Source: Paramecium sonneborni
Lineage: Eukaryota; Ciliophora; Oligohymenophorea; Peniculida; Parameciidae
DNA length: 64,000 bases
Assembly (NCBI GenBank): GCA_905182985.1
Contig: CAJJDN010000184.1
Coordinates: forward strand, 83,468-147,467
Direction: 5' to 3'
Position 1 is the stretch's first letter; each line of letters starts with the position of its first letter. This document shows positions 52,611 to 64,000 of this stretch, in pieces. Made by a program: the position numbers and the translations under genes. The notes beneath the pieces were generated by a model. The model ran no database searches and had not been told where the DNA came from. It was given only the letters and a program-made list of their open reading frames with translations.

Positions 52611-53366
52611 TCTGATAAATAAATCATCTTGGAGTGATAATTTTTATTTATGCTATAAAATAAATATGAGTAATATTATTTCTTTCCTAAATGTATTGTT
52701 TAATTTTTTGATAAGTTTAGGCTTATAATTACATTCATTTGAAAGAATAATCTGATTTAAATTAATAAAGGTTTTTAAAGATGTTATTTATTGATTGAGC
52801 ATATTATTAAATCAAAAATACAAGCTACTCTCTGGCATTAAATATAATAAGATCTACCATTAATTAATAATATTTCAAAAATCCTTTAAGACTACCTTAA
52901 ATACATTTAAAAAATATTCATGATTATTAGTATTAAGAAAGAAATTATAAAATGATTCAATATTCCATTTCTAATAATCTTGATATTTTTTATTTTATTA
53001 AATACATTTTTACAAATATTTAGACAAAGATTACACCTTTTAAGATATTAGAATAATAACATTTCTGTTCTAAATTAAACTTTAAGATTAGAGCAAACTC
53101 ATCATTAATTTAGCATAAAGCACAACCTAAATTAACTTAAGGAAAATTTGAATTAAAAGTTAAAAATTAAATATCTAATTAATTTGTTTAAACGTTGATG
53201 TTTAAAAAAATATTCAAAAAAATATAAACAACTATCTATAGAGCAAATATTGCAATTAATACCATTTAAAGAAATATAGTATTAATAAGGAGATCTTAGC
53301 AATAATTAAAGTCTTATTTTTCATTGCAGTTATCAAAATTCTTTTCTTATGGAAGGCAAGTTGCAA
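52611..53366. other. no gene seen
   Basis: AT-rich sequence between the HECT relic and the small cysteine-rich relic. No supported frame. Confidence 0.45.
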
Positions 53367-53737
53367 TCACTATATTTACTTCTCTTTACAAATAACACAA
53401 TAGATGACATCTCTAAATTCTGTGTAACTTTTACAAATTTTACTTAATTAGCATTTATTTTCAATATCTTTATAATAATTTGAGTAACATTAATCACAAT
53501 TATTAATATTTGAACAAACTAAACAACCTTCTATAAATTTGTTTTTCCCAATAAAATTAACTCATAATTTTAATTCAAATATAATTAGGACTAAGTTAAA
53601 GAATATTAAATATATCGTTTATTATACTAAAATTACCCAAATAAATAAATTATACATTCATCATTCTAAATTACATATCTCTCTAACTGACATTGATTAG
53701 AGAAGAGAAATACTAAAGGAATAAAAATAGATACCAT
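53367..53737 (-). pseudogene. small secreted cysteine-rich protein, one frameshift
   Basis: Starts with a signal-peptide-like MVSIFIPLVFLFSNQCQ at 53737 and runs through a polar segment. One base must be skipped in the A-run of GGGAAAAAC near 53550 to reach IEGCLVCSNINNCDQC and ICKSYTEFRDVIYCVIC, ending at TGA 53367-53369. The CxxC spacing matches the growth-factor-receptor-type repeats of the other surface proteins in this window. With a single defect it is either a recent pseudogene or an assembly indel. About 120 residues if repaired, so probably already a truncated copy. Confidence 0.5.
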
Positions 53738-53789
53738 AGAGTATTAATTGTTGATATATATTTAGGTACCTAATATCAAAATATCCTTC

Positions 53790-55540
53790 TTATATCCTAA
53801 TCACTATTATTTCAAGCAAAAGTAGCTCTCATTCTTTAAGGAGAATTTGTGAATCATTGAGGTTATGATTTAAAACAACTTTTAAAATCTGGAGGAAGTA
53901 TATTTTTGGAAAGGAAATTACCTCAATTATAAAAAAGAATTGATTATTATTAAAATCATAAAGAGTTTATAACTAAATTTTTTTGTATAAATACAAAACT
54001 ACATTTAATCCTCCTATGGAGCCTACAAAATAGAAGCTTGAGTAATCGATATTCAAAAACCAAGAACTTTTAGATTGTATTATTTCCTTTAGTTTTATGT
54101 CTCAGAAGTTGCATGAAGTTGTATCTTATAACCAATTTGTTGAATTTGGTATTTTTTACAACATATAAAAAAAGTGTAAAAGATTTTAAGAAAGTAATAA
54201 TAAGTAGAGGTAAAGGTTTTATTTAATTAATTTAATAGAAATCATACAATTAAAAGAAGGAGTACTTGATGATATATTTAATGAGTAAACTGATTACTTA
54301 AAATAAAAATAGATACCTTCATAATAATTTTTGGATACCCTGAAATTTGAATCCACCTGTTAATTTAATTTCTAAAATGATAAATTGATAATTAACTCAT
54401 TTAAGAAGTTGAATCCTTAATCAATAATAATATTCAAAAAAGTATTATTAAGCATATTAAATAATCTAGAAATCTATAAACTATATAATAACATCAATCA
54501 CTTGAATAAACTCATTAAACAAATCTGAAACCATTCAATTATTAAATTACGGATTAATATTGAATTGAATAAAATGAATTGTGTTAAGCGATTGCTATTA
54601 ATAAAGATTGTACAATAGTGGTTGATGGAAGTGATAAATAAATTAAAATATTTGAATTTAAGTAAGATTCGATGAAATAAGTTTTAACTTTTAATTGAAC
54701 ATGCTGACTCTCTATAGAAAAATGGAAATTAATTAGAATAATTTCTTCAATTAGCAAACTAAAATTTTTTAACTCAAAAATTGTAAGGCCATACAGAATT
54801 GAAAACTAATTTTCAAATTCCTTTAGATGAAGATTTAATAGTATCAGATAACAATGGAAACAGGATAAAAATTTGTTAATTGAAAAAACTTCTGAGAAGC
54901 AAAACTCAAAATTTTAATGGAAAACATTCACTGAGAAGAGAACTGAAAAATCAAGTACTAAGCTTATTAATAAATAGAACAGGATCTCAAATTATTGTTA
55001 TGATAGAGATTCATTTATTTTGATTATCGAAAGAATAAATATGAAAACATTGGGTTTCTCAAACAAAAAATAGATGTAAATTAGTTTGAGGATTCAGGAG
55101 TTAATTTTATTAAAGAAGATATATTTATATTTTAATCAAATAACAATAATACTCTTGATTTATATCAATTAAAATTAGAGGGACAATACAAAGTTTGAAT
55201 AATTTAGGCGAGGAAGTTGTAGACAAAATTAGAGAACTTCCATGTTTAGTAAAAAACAGTAAATATTTGACTATTAAAAAGGGAAATAATCTTTTTATAA
55301 TTAGATTTGAGGAGTATGTGACACTAAAAAGAGAAATGGGTATAATAAACAGTTAGAAATAAAATATATCTAAAAATTGTTTTAAAAAAAGTTATTTCCA
55401 TAGGATTGATAAGTGATGATGGAAAATATTTGATAATCAAGGAAGGAGTATCTAATTGTATTTAAATATGGTGGCTTTTAAAATCTTTAGAAAATTGAAA
55501 TATAAAAAATTGATATCGTTTAATTCTTCTTTATTCTTTA
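53790..55540 (+). pseudogene. decayed WD40-repeat protein, paralogue of the intact gene downstream
   Basis: Blocks in shifting frames. KEGVLDDIFNEQTDYLKQ (about 54255) comes first, then a segment that in another frame precedes CQAIAINKDCTIVVDGSDKQ and IKIFEFKQDSMKQVLTF (54575-54690). Later pieces include DEDLIVSDNNGNRIKIC (about 54830) and LDLYQLKLEGQY (about 55155). The motif order helical lead, then [CY]..[AI]..NKD.[ST]I...G....IK[IV]F[ED]FKQ is the same as in the intact WD40 gene at 56838. The two look like tandem or dispersed paralogues, one of them dead. No frame remains open across more than about 85 codons. Confidence 0.5.
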
Positions 55541-56837
55541 AGCAGCCATCTCTTTAATTTTTTATTTTAATGAAAGGCTATTTGGAGAAAAAAATATTTT
55601 TGAAGTCTTAAATCAACCAATAAAATCAAGACAAACTTGAATAAAATAATTATCTATTTTTCAGATAATAATTGTTAATTATCTTTCAAAGATGATCTAA
55701 ATTTATATGAACTAAAAAGATTTAGTTAAAGCAATTTCATGAATTGAAATTTTTTTAAAATTTTTAATCATTATTATTTTAGTTTTAATTTATTAATCCA
55801 TTTGTGAACAAAATATTTATATTGTATTCCTTTAAAGATTCTCTAAATTGAGTATTTAATTAAATTTTAATTAATTTCTATTGATTGAAACAAAAAATTT
55901 GTATTATTTATCATCAATTCGGTTTTTAAAATTTCCACGCTATTGTTAGGATGTTAATGAGAAATATTTATTCTGAAATTACAACCTGTATATTAAAAAT
56001 TGGTTTGTGTAAATTTTCTTCTAATTGAGATGGTTGACTTTAGATGGCTTTTTACAATTTACTACATAAGATCATGTTTTTTATTTTATGAATATTTCTA
56101 ATTCTATTATGTAAGCAGTCTTCAAATAATTTAGTAATCGTTTTAAAGTTTATTATATAATTCTAAATTAATATTTCTATCGATAAAATTTATAATGTAT
56201 TTTATTTTGGTTAATCAAAATAATTTAATCTTTAAATCATTTTCTCAATAATATTGTTTAGCTTCTAAAACTATGTTGAGTACTTTTCCTTTTAGTTTAA
56301 AATTTTAAGTAGTATACATTAATGGCGACTTTAAGAGTGTTATTTTTATAACTATGATTCAAAAATCCTTTTTTGTAATGTAACAATAATCGGAATGTAA
56401 AATTTAAATGATTTGAGAATTACAAAAGCTGTTTGATTTATACCCTATTTATTAATAAAGATTTTTTCTTCTTTTTATTTTTTATCTATTCATTATTTGT
56501 TTTATTAAATTTGATTGGTTGGATTTTTTCTATATTATAAATTTCACATGATACTCTATCCTTTCTAAACCTTTTAATTATTTTTTATTATATACATGCA
56601 GAGATTAGAAAAGCTTAGATTAATTTTTTTTTGCCCTTTTTTAAATATTGATATTATCAAAAAAGAATCTAGTTCATTGGCATACTTATTTATTAAAATG
56701 AATTTTTTCTAGTTAATTTTATGATTATATTCCTCATCAGAAAATTGAATTTTTAAGTATAAAATATATAAAAAATTTTTAATAAATTATATATAAAATA
56801 AAAATCTATATAGAAATATTAATTAATAATTATTTTG
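55541..56837. other. intergenic, no gene seen
   Basis: About 1.3 kb of very AT-rich sequence between the WD40 relic and the intact WD40 gene. Its 3' end is the promoter region of the latter; no distinct element is visible. Confidence 0.45.
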
Positions 56838-58274
56838 ATGAATTAAATTCCGATCTCATGTTCAATTCCAAACCACAATGAAATGATTTCTTTTGCTTGT
56901 TTTAATGAAAGTTGTTCAGAATCAAGATTAGGTTGCTTTTAGTGTATTCAAAAAAATTTGCACATTGCCCATTAAGAGGATTTAAGACAAATCCCTTATG
57001 TATTTAATATATTATCAGATACATCTAATGAGTGTAATGAATTGATAAATTTACTTAATCTTCTAAATGGAAAAATCAACCGAATATTTAATCAATTAAA
57101 GGAAAATTTACGATTTTAATACTCAATCACAAATGAATAATGGTAGAAAATGAACATCAAATAAATGAATGAAACTATCTGTAAACTCATCAATTTCTCT
57201 AAGGATAAATAAAAATTAATTAAACTGGCCTCCGAAAATACAGAAGCTTTACTTTAATCTTTTAAAACTTAAATTGAAGAACTTATTAAGTGTCCTGAAG
57301 ATGATAAATTTAGAATACAACCTTTTTAATATCAAGTAGTTAATTCTATAAAAGAAAATGATAAATGTTATTCAATATGCTTCAATAAAGACTCCTCAAT
57401 AATTATTGCTGGGTATATGTATGGGTCAATTAAAGTATTCGATTTTAAATAAGGATAAATGAACTTAAAACAAACACTTTATGAACATAAGAGCCATGTT
57501 GGATGTCTATAGTTTATGAATAAATAACATTCATTTATATCTGGTAGTAATGATAATAGTATTATAATTTGGAAGATAGATAATTTGAATTTATGGTAAA
57601 TTTAATAAAAATTAATTGGACATAAAGATTATATTTTGTGTTTATTATTGAACACAAATGAAGACTTAATTATATCTGGAAGTGATGATAAAAGTATCAA
57701 ATTTTGGAGTAAAGAAAAATCCTGGTAATGTTCCTAAACATTAGAAAGTCACTAAAATTCAATAAGAAGTATAAGTTTAAATAATAGCTAAACCTAATTG
57801 ATTTCTTGTGCTTATGATGAAAATTAAATAATAATAAGTTAATAAAATTAAAAAAAAGAATGGATAATTGTCTAAAAGATAAATCAAAAAGGTCATAGAT
57901 TATGTTTTATAAATGATGAATTATTTGTTGTTTAACCTGTCCTTTCGCAAAAAATATATTTTTATGAATTAAATAAGTCAACAAATTTATTTAATAAAAT
58001 TAAAGAGCTTGAAGTTTAAAATGGAAAAGATTGTTATCCATATTTTCCATAATAATTTATAAAAAAAAAATAGATTTTGTTAAGTAAAAATGGACATCAT
58101 GTCAATGTTATAAGGATAAACTCAACAGAAGAATTTTAATTAGAATAATTTATAAACTTTGGAACAAATTCTCTTTTTGGTAGATTAACAGATGATGGCG
58201 AGTTTATGGTATCATGGGATGATAAAATAAAATAATTACAAATATTTTAATATTAAGAAAGCTAAAGTTTATGA
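56838..58274 (+). CDS. WD40-repeat protein with N-terminal zinc-binding-like cluster, 478 aa
   Basis: An intronless frame of 479 codons ending in TGA. The first 45 residues hold a Cys/His cluster, C8, H13, C21, C26, C33, C36, H42 and H45, with the spacing of a B-box or related zinc finger (ISFACFNESCSESRLGCFQC). Residues 60-170 are helical and probably coiled. WD40 repeats fill the rest: SICFNKDSSIIIAGYMYGSI, KVFDFKQG, HKSHVGCLQF, SFISGSNDNSIIIWKI, GHKDYILCLLL and LIISGSDDKSIKFWSK, the later blades being weaker. This zinc-cluster, coil and WD40 arrangement belongs to an expanded Paramecium family (from general knowledge). A scaffold role is likely; whether it has ubiquitin-ligase activity, as TRIM-like lay-outs do, is unknown. 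A relic paralogue lies about 1.3 kb upstream. Confidence 0.87.
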
Positions 58275-58425
58275 TGATGATTTTATAGTAATTGAATTAT
58301 TTTAATTTATTTAAAGATTGATAATAAACATTAATTTTATAATAAAACAATTAAATAAAAAAGGTAGATCCTGTCCTAATTCATTTGTTATTAAAGATTA
58401 TTTAAAGAAATTTAAAAGGAAAATT

Positions 58426-58743
58426 GGATATTAATTTTGTAAATCAATATTTTTTAGTATTTAAAAGGTTTTTATACAAATAGCTAACTTATTCTAAATT
58501 CAATTTTCGAATAAATTCACTTCAGATTCAAATTTAAGAAAATAAATTTTATAGTATGAACCAATAAATTTTAATATAGAATATTTTTGTTTTAGAATTT
58601 ATTTTAAACAAAAATCCTACTCATTAGTTTTGTTCGAGAATAATATTTTTGAGGAGATTTTTTCAAAACAAATAAATTTATAAGAACAATAGAAAGATTA
58701 TAATTTAGAAGTGGAAATAATTATGGACCACTTGTAAATATGA
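58426..58743 (+). pseudogene. coding-like remnant ending in TGA
   Basis: A frame open from at least 58426 to TGA at 58741-58743 has protein-like composition in its second half: YEPINFNIEYFCFRIYF, LVLFENNIFEEIF and DYNLEVEIIMDHL. No ATG is placed well for a start, and an overlapping second frame is also open, so this is probably the 3' end of a decayed gene. Its family is not recognised. Confidence 0.35.
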
Positions 58744-59439
58744 TGAAAATGAAAAGAATATTCTTTAATATTTTCATATAATGTAGATCATCATTAATTT
58801 GTAATTAAAAAGATTTGATTAATAACCGGTTTATTCAATTATTTTTTTATTTTTTATTCAATAAAAAAAATAAAAATCACTAAAAATAAATAAATCTGTT
58901 ATATCTTTATTCTTCAAATATTTTATCTTAAATTAGAATATGTATTAGTATTTGACATAATTGGAAAGAGATGAAATTAATTTTTAAATTACTTTTAAAT
59001 TTGTTTATGATTATTAATTTTATTATTGATGGGTACATACATTCTATAACTAAAAATAAAAAATTTATAATCTGGTACTTCGCCAAATATTCTTTGTTAT
59101 TTTTTTTGATGAAGAAAAATTTATAAATAGTGATAGTTCTTATAAAAAAATTAAACTTTTATATTGTTCGACCTATCAATAAGGATCTTGCCATTAGAGA
59201 TAATTTTTTTTAGAGCAATCTTTGTCAGAAAGGAAAGTAATGTTAAGTCATTTTTCAACTGCAAATCCCTCAAAGTTTTAAGATTATCTAAAAATGATAT
59301 TATAGTTTATTTGGAATATAAATTCTTCTTAAGAAATCAGAATGCCTATATACCATTATAATCACAACGGTTCCTTTTTAGGTTAATAAAGAAATTACTA
59401 CAAATTAAAAGATTTGAATTTTCAGTCGAAGGTTGTTTA
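58744..59439. other. no gene seen
   Basis: AT-rich spacer before the next relic. An ATG-initiated frame of 65 codons near 59164 has no supporting features. Confidence 0.4.
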
Positions 59440-62400
59440 GGGTATTAATTTTGAAACTAGATATACCCTAATGGTTATTTAGAGGTAAATTCTAGCAATC
59501 AAGCGGCTTTAAGAATCTCAATAGTTCTTAATAAAATGCTCCTACATTTCTTTAACATCTTTTCTTTACAATACATATATTCTACTGTAACCATAAATTT
59601 GTTAAGGCTAATTAATGAAATTACAAATTTGTGATCCTATAAGTCATAGTATTAATTTAAAAACAATAATATAGAATTTTCATATTCGATGTAACAATTG
59701 TATTGTGACATCCAATCGAGAATTTGGTACTAATTAATCTTGTGCTTGTCCACTTAAATCGTATGATTAGCCTAATAATCCTATATGCATAAGATACTAA
59801 ACTATTATCTTTAGCCTGTCGTTAAACATGTTCAACATGCAATGGATCATTATCTAATTAATGCTTAACTTGTAATACTAAAATCAACAGAATATTAAAT
59901 GATCTATTCCTATATTTAAGTTTAATCAATTATTATGATTCTTGATAATTAGAATGCCAATGTAATTAATTATTTTACTTTTTAAAATATAGTCCTTACT
60001 TTTTAAATTGTAATAATACTCCAGATAATTGTCTTTCTTGTAATCAGATTGATATTTAGAGGGAAACACTTCTTTATGTTAAAATAAATTATCAGGAGCT
60101 CTCATTACTACTTATTAAAATCTTGGTAATTCTATTTGGTAAAGTATTATTTTTAATTATTTATATTATCATTATTTTTGTTTAAATTTTAATTATTCAA
60201 CACAAACAAATGTATGATGATGGAAACTTAATAAATCATAAAAATGTTCAATTATTTATTCGACATATTAAAATGCAGATGATTATTGTATTACTTGTAT
60301 ATCTACTAAACATTTAGAAGAAAATAAATGTATCTTTGGTGCAAGTTATTTTGATTATATGCTTGAATTAAAAATGCATAAATTGTAAATTAAATCTCAA
60401 AAATTGCATTGAATGTAATTCAATATTATTGAGAGAATTTGATAATAAAACTCAAACTTGTATTTGTATGATTGGAACTACAGATATAAATGGTGTATGT
60501 TAAATTAGCGATATAAACTGTTTAAAATTTATAAATGCTATTTGTAATTGTTCATCCTGGAAAAATTTTAAATTACTTATAAGTAATAAATGTTAATGTA
60601 TTGAAGGCACTTATGAAACAGGTGTTGATAAAGAATGTTAGCTTTGTAATGCTACTTGTTTGACATGTATAAATTAAGAAAATTATTGTACATCACGTTC
60701 AACAGGTAAATATCGAATCTTTAAAACAGGAAACATTTGCATTTGCTAAGAAGGTTATTTTGAAGATTTAGTGACTTTTACTTATAAACAATGCAAATTT
60801 TCTTGTTTAGCTTGTTAGGTTACATCAAAAAATTGTTAATCTTGTGATTCCAAAATGAATCTTAGTCTAGATTTCAAAAATAAATGTGTATGATCATCAG
60901 GTTTTTACTTAAATTCAACTTCTAAAATTTGTGAAGGTAAATGTTCAATTATTATTTTAAATTAGCTTGTAATATCACATGTAAAGAATGCCAAAATCTT
61001 ACTTAGTGTAATGAATGCGAATCTATAACTAGACACATAGATTCAGAAAACTTACAATTTCTATGTAAAGATGAATATTTTGAAGTGAATTAAAGGAAAT
61101 GTTCATTGATCAAATTTGTTGTAAATAATCGCATATAATATAACTTGTAAAACTTGAATCAATTAAGCGATGAAATGTAAAACATGTGAAGCAATTTATC
61201 CTAAATAATTCATATGCAAGCATCTGTTTGGACGGATATTATGGTGCTGGAATAGAAATGTGTTTATTATGCAATAAACTATTTAAAACATGTTAGATTA
61301 GTTCTACTAAATGTTACTCTTGTTATAAAATAGAGTAATTTAGATATTTAATTCTAATTTATGTATTTATAAGACAGGATACTAGGATAATAGTTTTCCA
61401 TTAAGCGAAACTATTTATTAATGATATTTTAAGAATGTTAGAATTTTTGTCTCACATATTAAGGTAAAAAAGATTTATGTACCAGTTGTGATATTAATTA
61501 AAATAGAGTTGATCTCTCAGCAATTAAAAAATGTCCTTGCTCAACTGGATTCTTTTAAGATGAAAATGGAGAATTCTTGTAGAGTTTCAAAAATAACAAA
61601 CTTATTACTCACATTTAATGCATTTTTTTTACATCTTAGCATAGAATTATTAGTTTTACAATTATTTGTCATATTATGAGGATGATGATCTTTAACTTGA
61701 TTGTTAGAACTTCAGTGTTAGATGTAAACTTTTCTCACAATCTTCAGCAGGTTTTTATGAAATTAATCTTTTCATTGTGAAGGTAATTAATTCTTTAGTA
61801 ACTTTTTAGTTTATGAAAATTAATGTAATACTTGCGAAAAGCCTAGTTCTAATTGTTTAACTTGTAGAGAAGGAAGATATAAATAAAAATGTTTGTTACA
61901 TGGATATTTTGAAAGAGGACAACCTTTATGTCTATGTATTATTTATTAAATACTTTAAGAATGTAGTTTTTAATGTAAAACATGTTCATTATCTTCTTTG
62001 AATTGTTTAATTGGAAAAGGAGTCGTTAAATTATTCCATCGTGCTCTTACCCTGATGGATTTTATGATGATTTTTAAAATGATTTTTGTTAAGTTTGTGA
62101 TCGATTATGTAAGACTAGTAATATTGATGGTTGTCTTTCTTACATTTGAGATAGAATTTTGACATCTGAAATGGCTTGTTAAAGAACCCCCTCATTCTGT
62201 CATTCATACTAAAACTCCTTGTGTTCTTGATTTTCCATTAAACCCCTGTTTTTTTCACTTATTAATATCAAGATAATATTTATTTGAAATTGGGAAAAGT
62301 CCAAATTGTTTTGTAGATCATAACGACTCTATAGTAAACTTATTTATATGATATTAATCATAGAAGTAGGATAATATGTTTTTATTATACCAGGAGTTTA

Positions 62401-63510
62401 AATTATATTTTATTGATAATATTTTGACAATCTAAATTGAGTCTAAAAAATAAAAATATTTATTCTTTAGTAAGTTAAAATTCCTATTAATCCAGTTTCT
62501 CCTAAATCTTTTATAATTTGTCTACTTATTTTTTAAATCCTTGTGATGATAATACTATACCAATCAAATCTATAATTTTTGATGGTCTCAGATAATTAAT
62601 TGGAATTAAATGAACTTTTTCAGGGGATGGATAAAATGGAAATGGAAATCTTGGAAGTTTTGTCAATTCATTAAATAATCTCTAAAACTTAAAACTATCT
62701 ATCCCATTATAAATATTGCTTAAAAAATCAAACATAACTTATTTTGGAGAATTTCAAAATTTTATTTAATAAAAATCCATTCTATTAATATAAGTTTAAA
62801 CTCATTCTTAATAATAAACAACCATTCTTTGGATTGCAAAACCTTATCATTATACTATTGAAACTATTGTATTACAATTTTAAATAAAAAAAAGAGTGTT
62901 GTAAAACAACAACCATTCCCTAAATCGATAATTCTTGATATTAAGTATCTTTAGTTGAAGTTTATAGAAATGAATCTAATTCTAGACCATCAAGAGTTAA
63001 ATACTCTGAAATAACTAATTAAAAATTATTTTCTAATACAATTAAAATTATACTCTAACATCAAGAGTTGCATGTGTATTCTCTTAAAACATCTTTGATG
63101 TTCTGTTAAATTTTTAATTAACAAGAAATATTACATTTGAAATTAATGCACGAGGTACCAAGAAGTTAAAATAATTTTATTTGTTTATATGATATATTTA
63201 ACAATGAATTAACTTTAGTTTATATGGCCTAATGTTGATATTGTTAAGAAGAAGTATCTGAGTAGCTATTAAATTATTATTATTGTCTTGTGATAAACTC
63301 ATTTCTTTGTGATCTATAAGTAGAAGAGATTGATAAAATAACTTTTTCAATTTCATGTAAATGTCTCTAGTTTAGTGATATCTTTCTTGTAAGATATACT
63401 AATAATTTCATATGAAGAAAAAACTATTTAATAATAAAATTGAGAAGATAAAATGGAGGATTTTTATTAAAAATAAACGAATAACCTATCCATGGCATCT
63501 TTATTATTTT
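59440..63510 (+). pseudogene. decayed cysteine-rich surface protein
   Basis: A 4-kb run of plus-strand fragments. From about 59735 come NQSCACPLKSYDQPNN and, in another frame, TCSTCNGSLSNQCLTCN. The longest clean block, about 60400-60890, reads CIECNSILLREFDNK, CNCSSWKNFK, CQLCNATCLTCIN and CICQEGYFEDL, and is closed by TGA in KCV*SSGFYLNSTS. Further CxxC fragments continue to about 62130. Beyond that, non-cysteine blocks such as IPIKSIIFDGLRQLIGI and GNGNLGSFVNSLNNLQN (62560-62690) look like the ectodomain that follows such repeats in larger ciliate membrane proteins. More than eight frameshifts or TGAs are needed. It belongs to the same repeat class as the intact gene at the left edge and the giant membrane protein. 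Confidence 0.6.
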
Positions 63511-64000
63511 TTCTTTTTTTCTATATGTTGAACTAAATTACATCGAGACAAACTTTGCATATAACTATATAAACCATGGAATAATTTTGAAAAGCACAAA
63601 CGATGATATTCCAACTTTAGGAAAATAAAAATTATTATTTTATCTAGGAAGCTTTGCTATTTTTAAGATGATTTTTAAAGTAATCTTATTTAATTAAATT
63701 ATAGCATCTATACGATATAATCTTCATATTTTATATAGAAAGTTTTATTGTTATTATCTTCAATTCAAAATTTTGAGCTTTATTTTTAAATTAAATATTT
63801 ATTTCTTTTCATGTGTTTTATATCAATATTTATTAAAAAAATAAATAATTTAGTTTAATCAAATAACAATATTTTATTATTATTAATTGTCTATTAAATT
63901 ACTTAAAATCATTAATTGATTGATTGCTATTCGATTATACATTACTATCAATAATAGGATAACAGTCAATCTATAACTAATAACGACATTATTTTATATT
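63511..64000. other. no gene seen
   Basis: AT-rich right end of the window. No supported frame and no telomeric repeat. Confidence 0.45.

Noticed and set aside
7860..63510. Programmed ribosomal frameshifting as an explanation of the broken genes
   Set aside because: Shifts go in both directions, at unrelated sites, up to ten or more per gene and together with TGAs; decay is simpler.

Overview
The window is a very AT-rich ciliate sequence, almost certainly Paramecium macronuclear DNA. Long coherent reading frames appear only when TAA and TAG are read as glutamine and TGA as the sole stop (ciliate code, table 6). They are interrupted by tiny introns of 22-35 nt, almost all GTA...TAG, a size range typical of Paramecium and unlike Tetrahymena. 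Roughly 30 kb of intact coding sequence reads through without unspliced insertions, which argues for the rearranged somatic genome over the IES-containing germline. With standard-code stops almost nothing long is open, so short ATG-to-TAA/TAG ORFs are uninformative here.

Layout. 1-2946 (+): C-terminal part of a cysteine-rich surface-type protein. 3652-5584 (-): protein kinase. 6028-7562 (-): FAD protein related to sulfide:quinone oxidoreductase. 7860-10500: decayed coding sequence. 10934-12496 (-): EF-hand protein. 13278-14846 (+): OTU/otubain-type cysteine protease with a Met-Gly start. 15363-18340 (-) and 18667-22179 (+): a divergent pair, an EF-hand/WD40 protein and a large IQ-motif protein. 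22.7-25.1 kb: two relic genes on opposite strands. 25754-35198 (-): an intact gene for a protein of about 3,114 aa with signal peptide, cysteine-rich repeats, a beta-helix-like region and a multi-pass membrane domain. 36377-38357 (+): a cytochrome b561 / cytochrome b5 / ferredoxin-reductase fusion. 39.0-42.4 kb: an assembly gap flanked by an exact direct duplication, followed by a decayed VWA-type gene. 43566-47572 (-): a kinase with a coiled-coil tail of about 1,000 residues. 48.7-55.5 kb: relics of a HECT ubiquitin ligase, a small cysteine-rich secreted protein and a WD40 protein. 56838-58274 (+): an intact WD40 protein. 59.4-63.5 kb: a decayed cysteine-rich surface protein.

The genes form no operon and no shared pathway. 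Intact genes sit between long stretches of recognisable but broken genes, which is unusual for the compact Paramecium somatic genome and would fit a subtelomeric or post-duplication decay region (inference). The recurring theme is cysteine-rich extracellular proteins plus calcium-, kinase- and WD40-type signalling proteins. I saw no rRNA, tRNA, CRISPR array, transposase or telomeric repeat.
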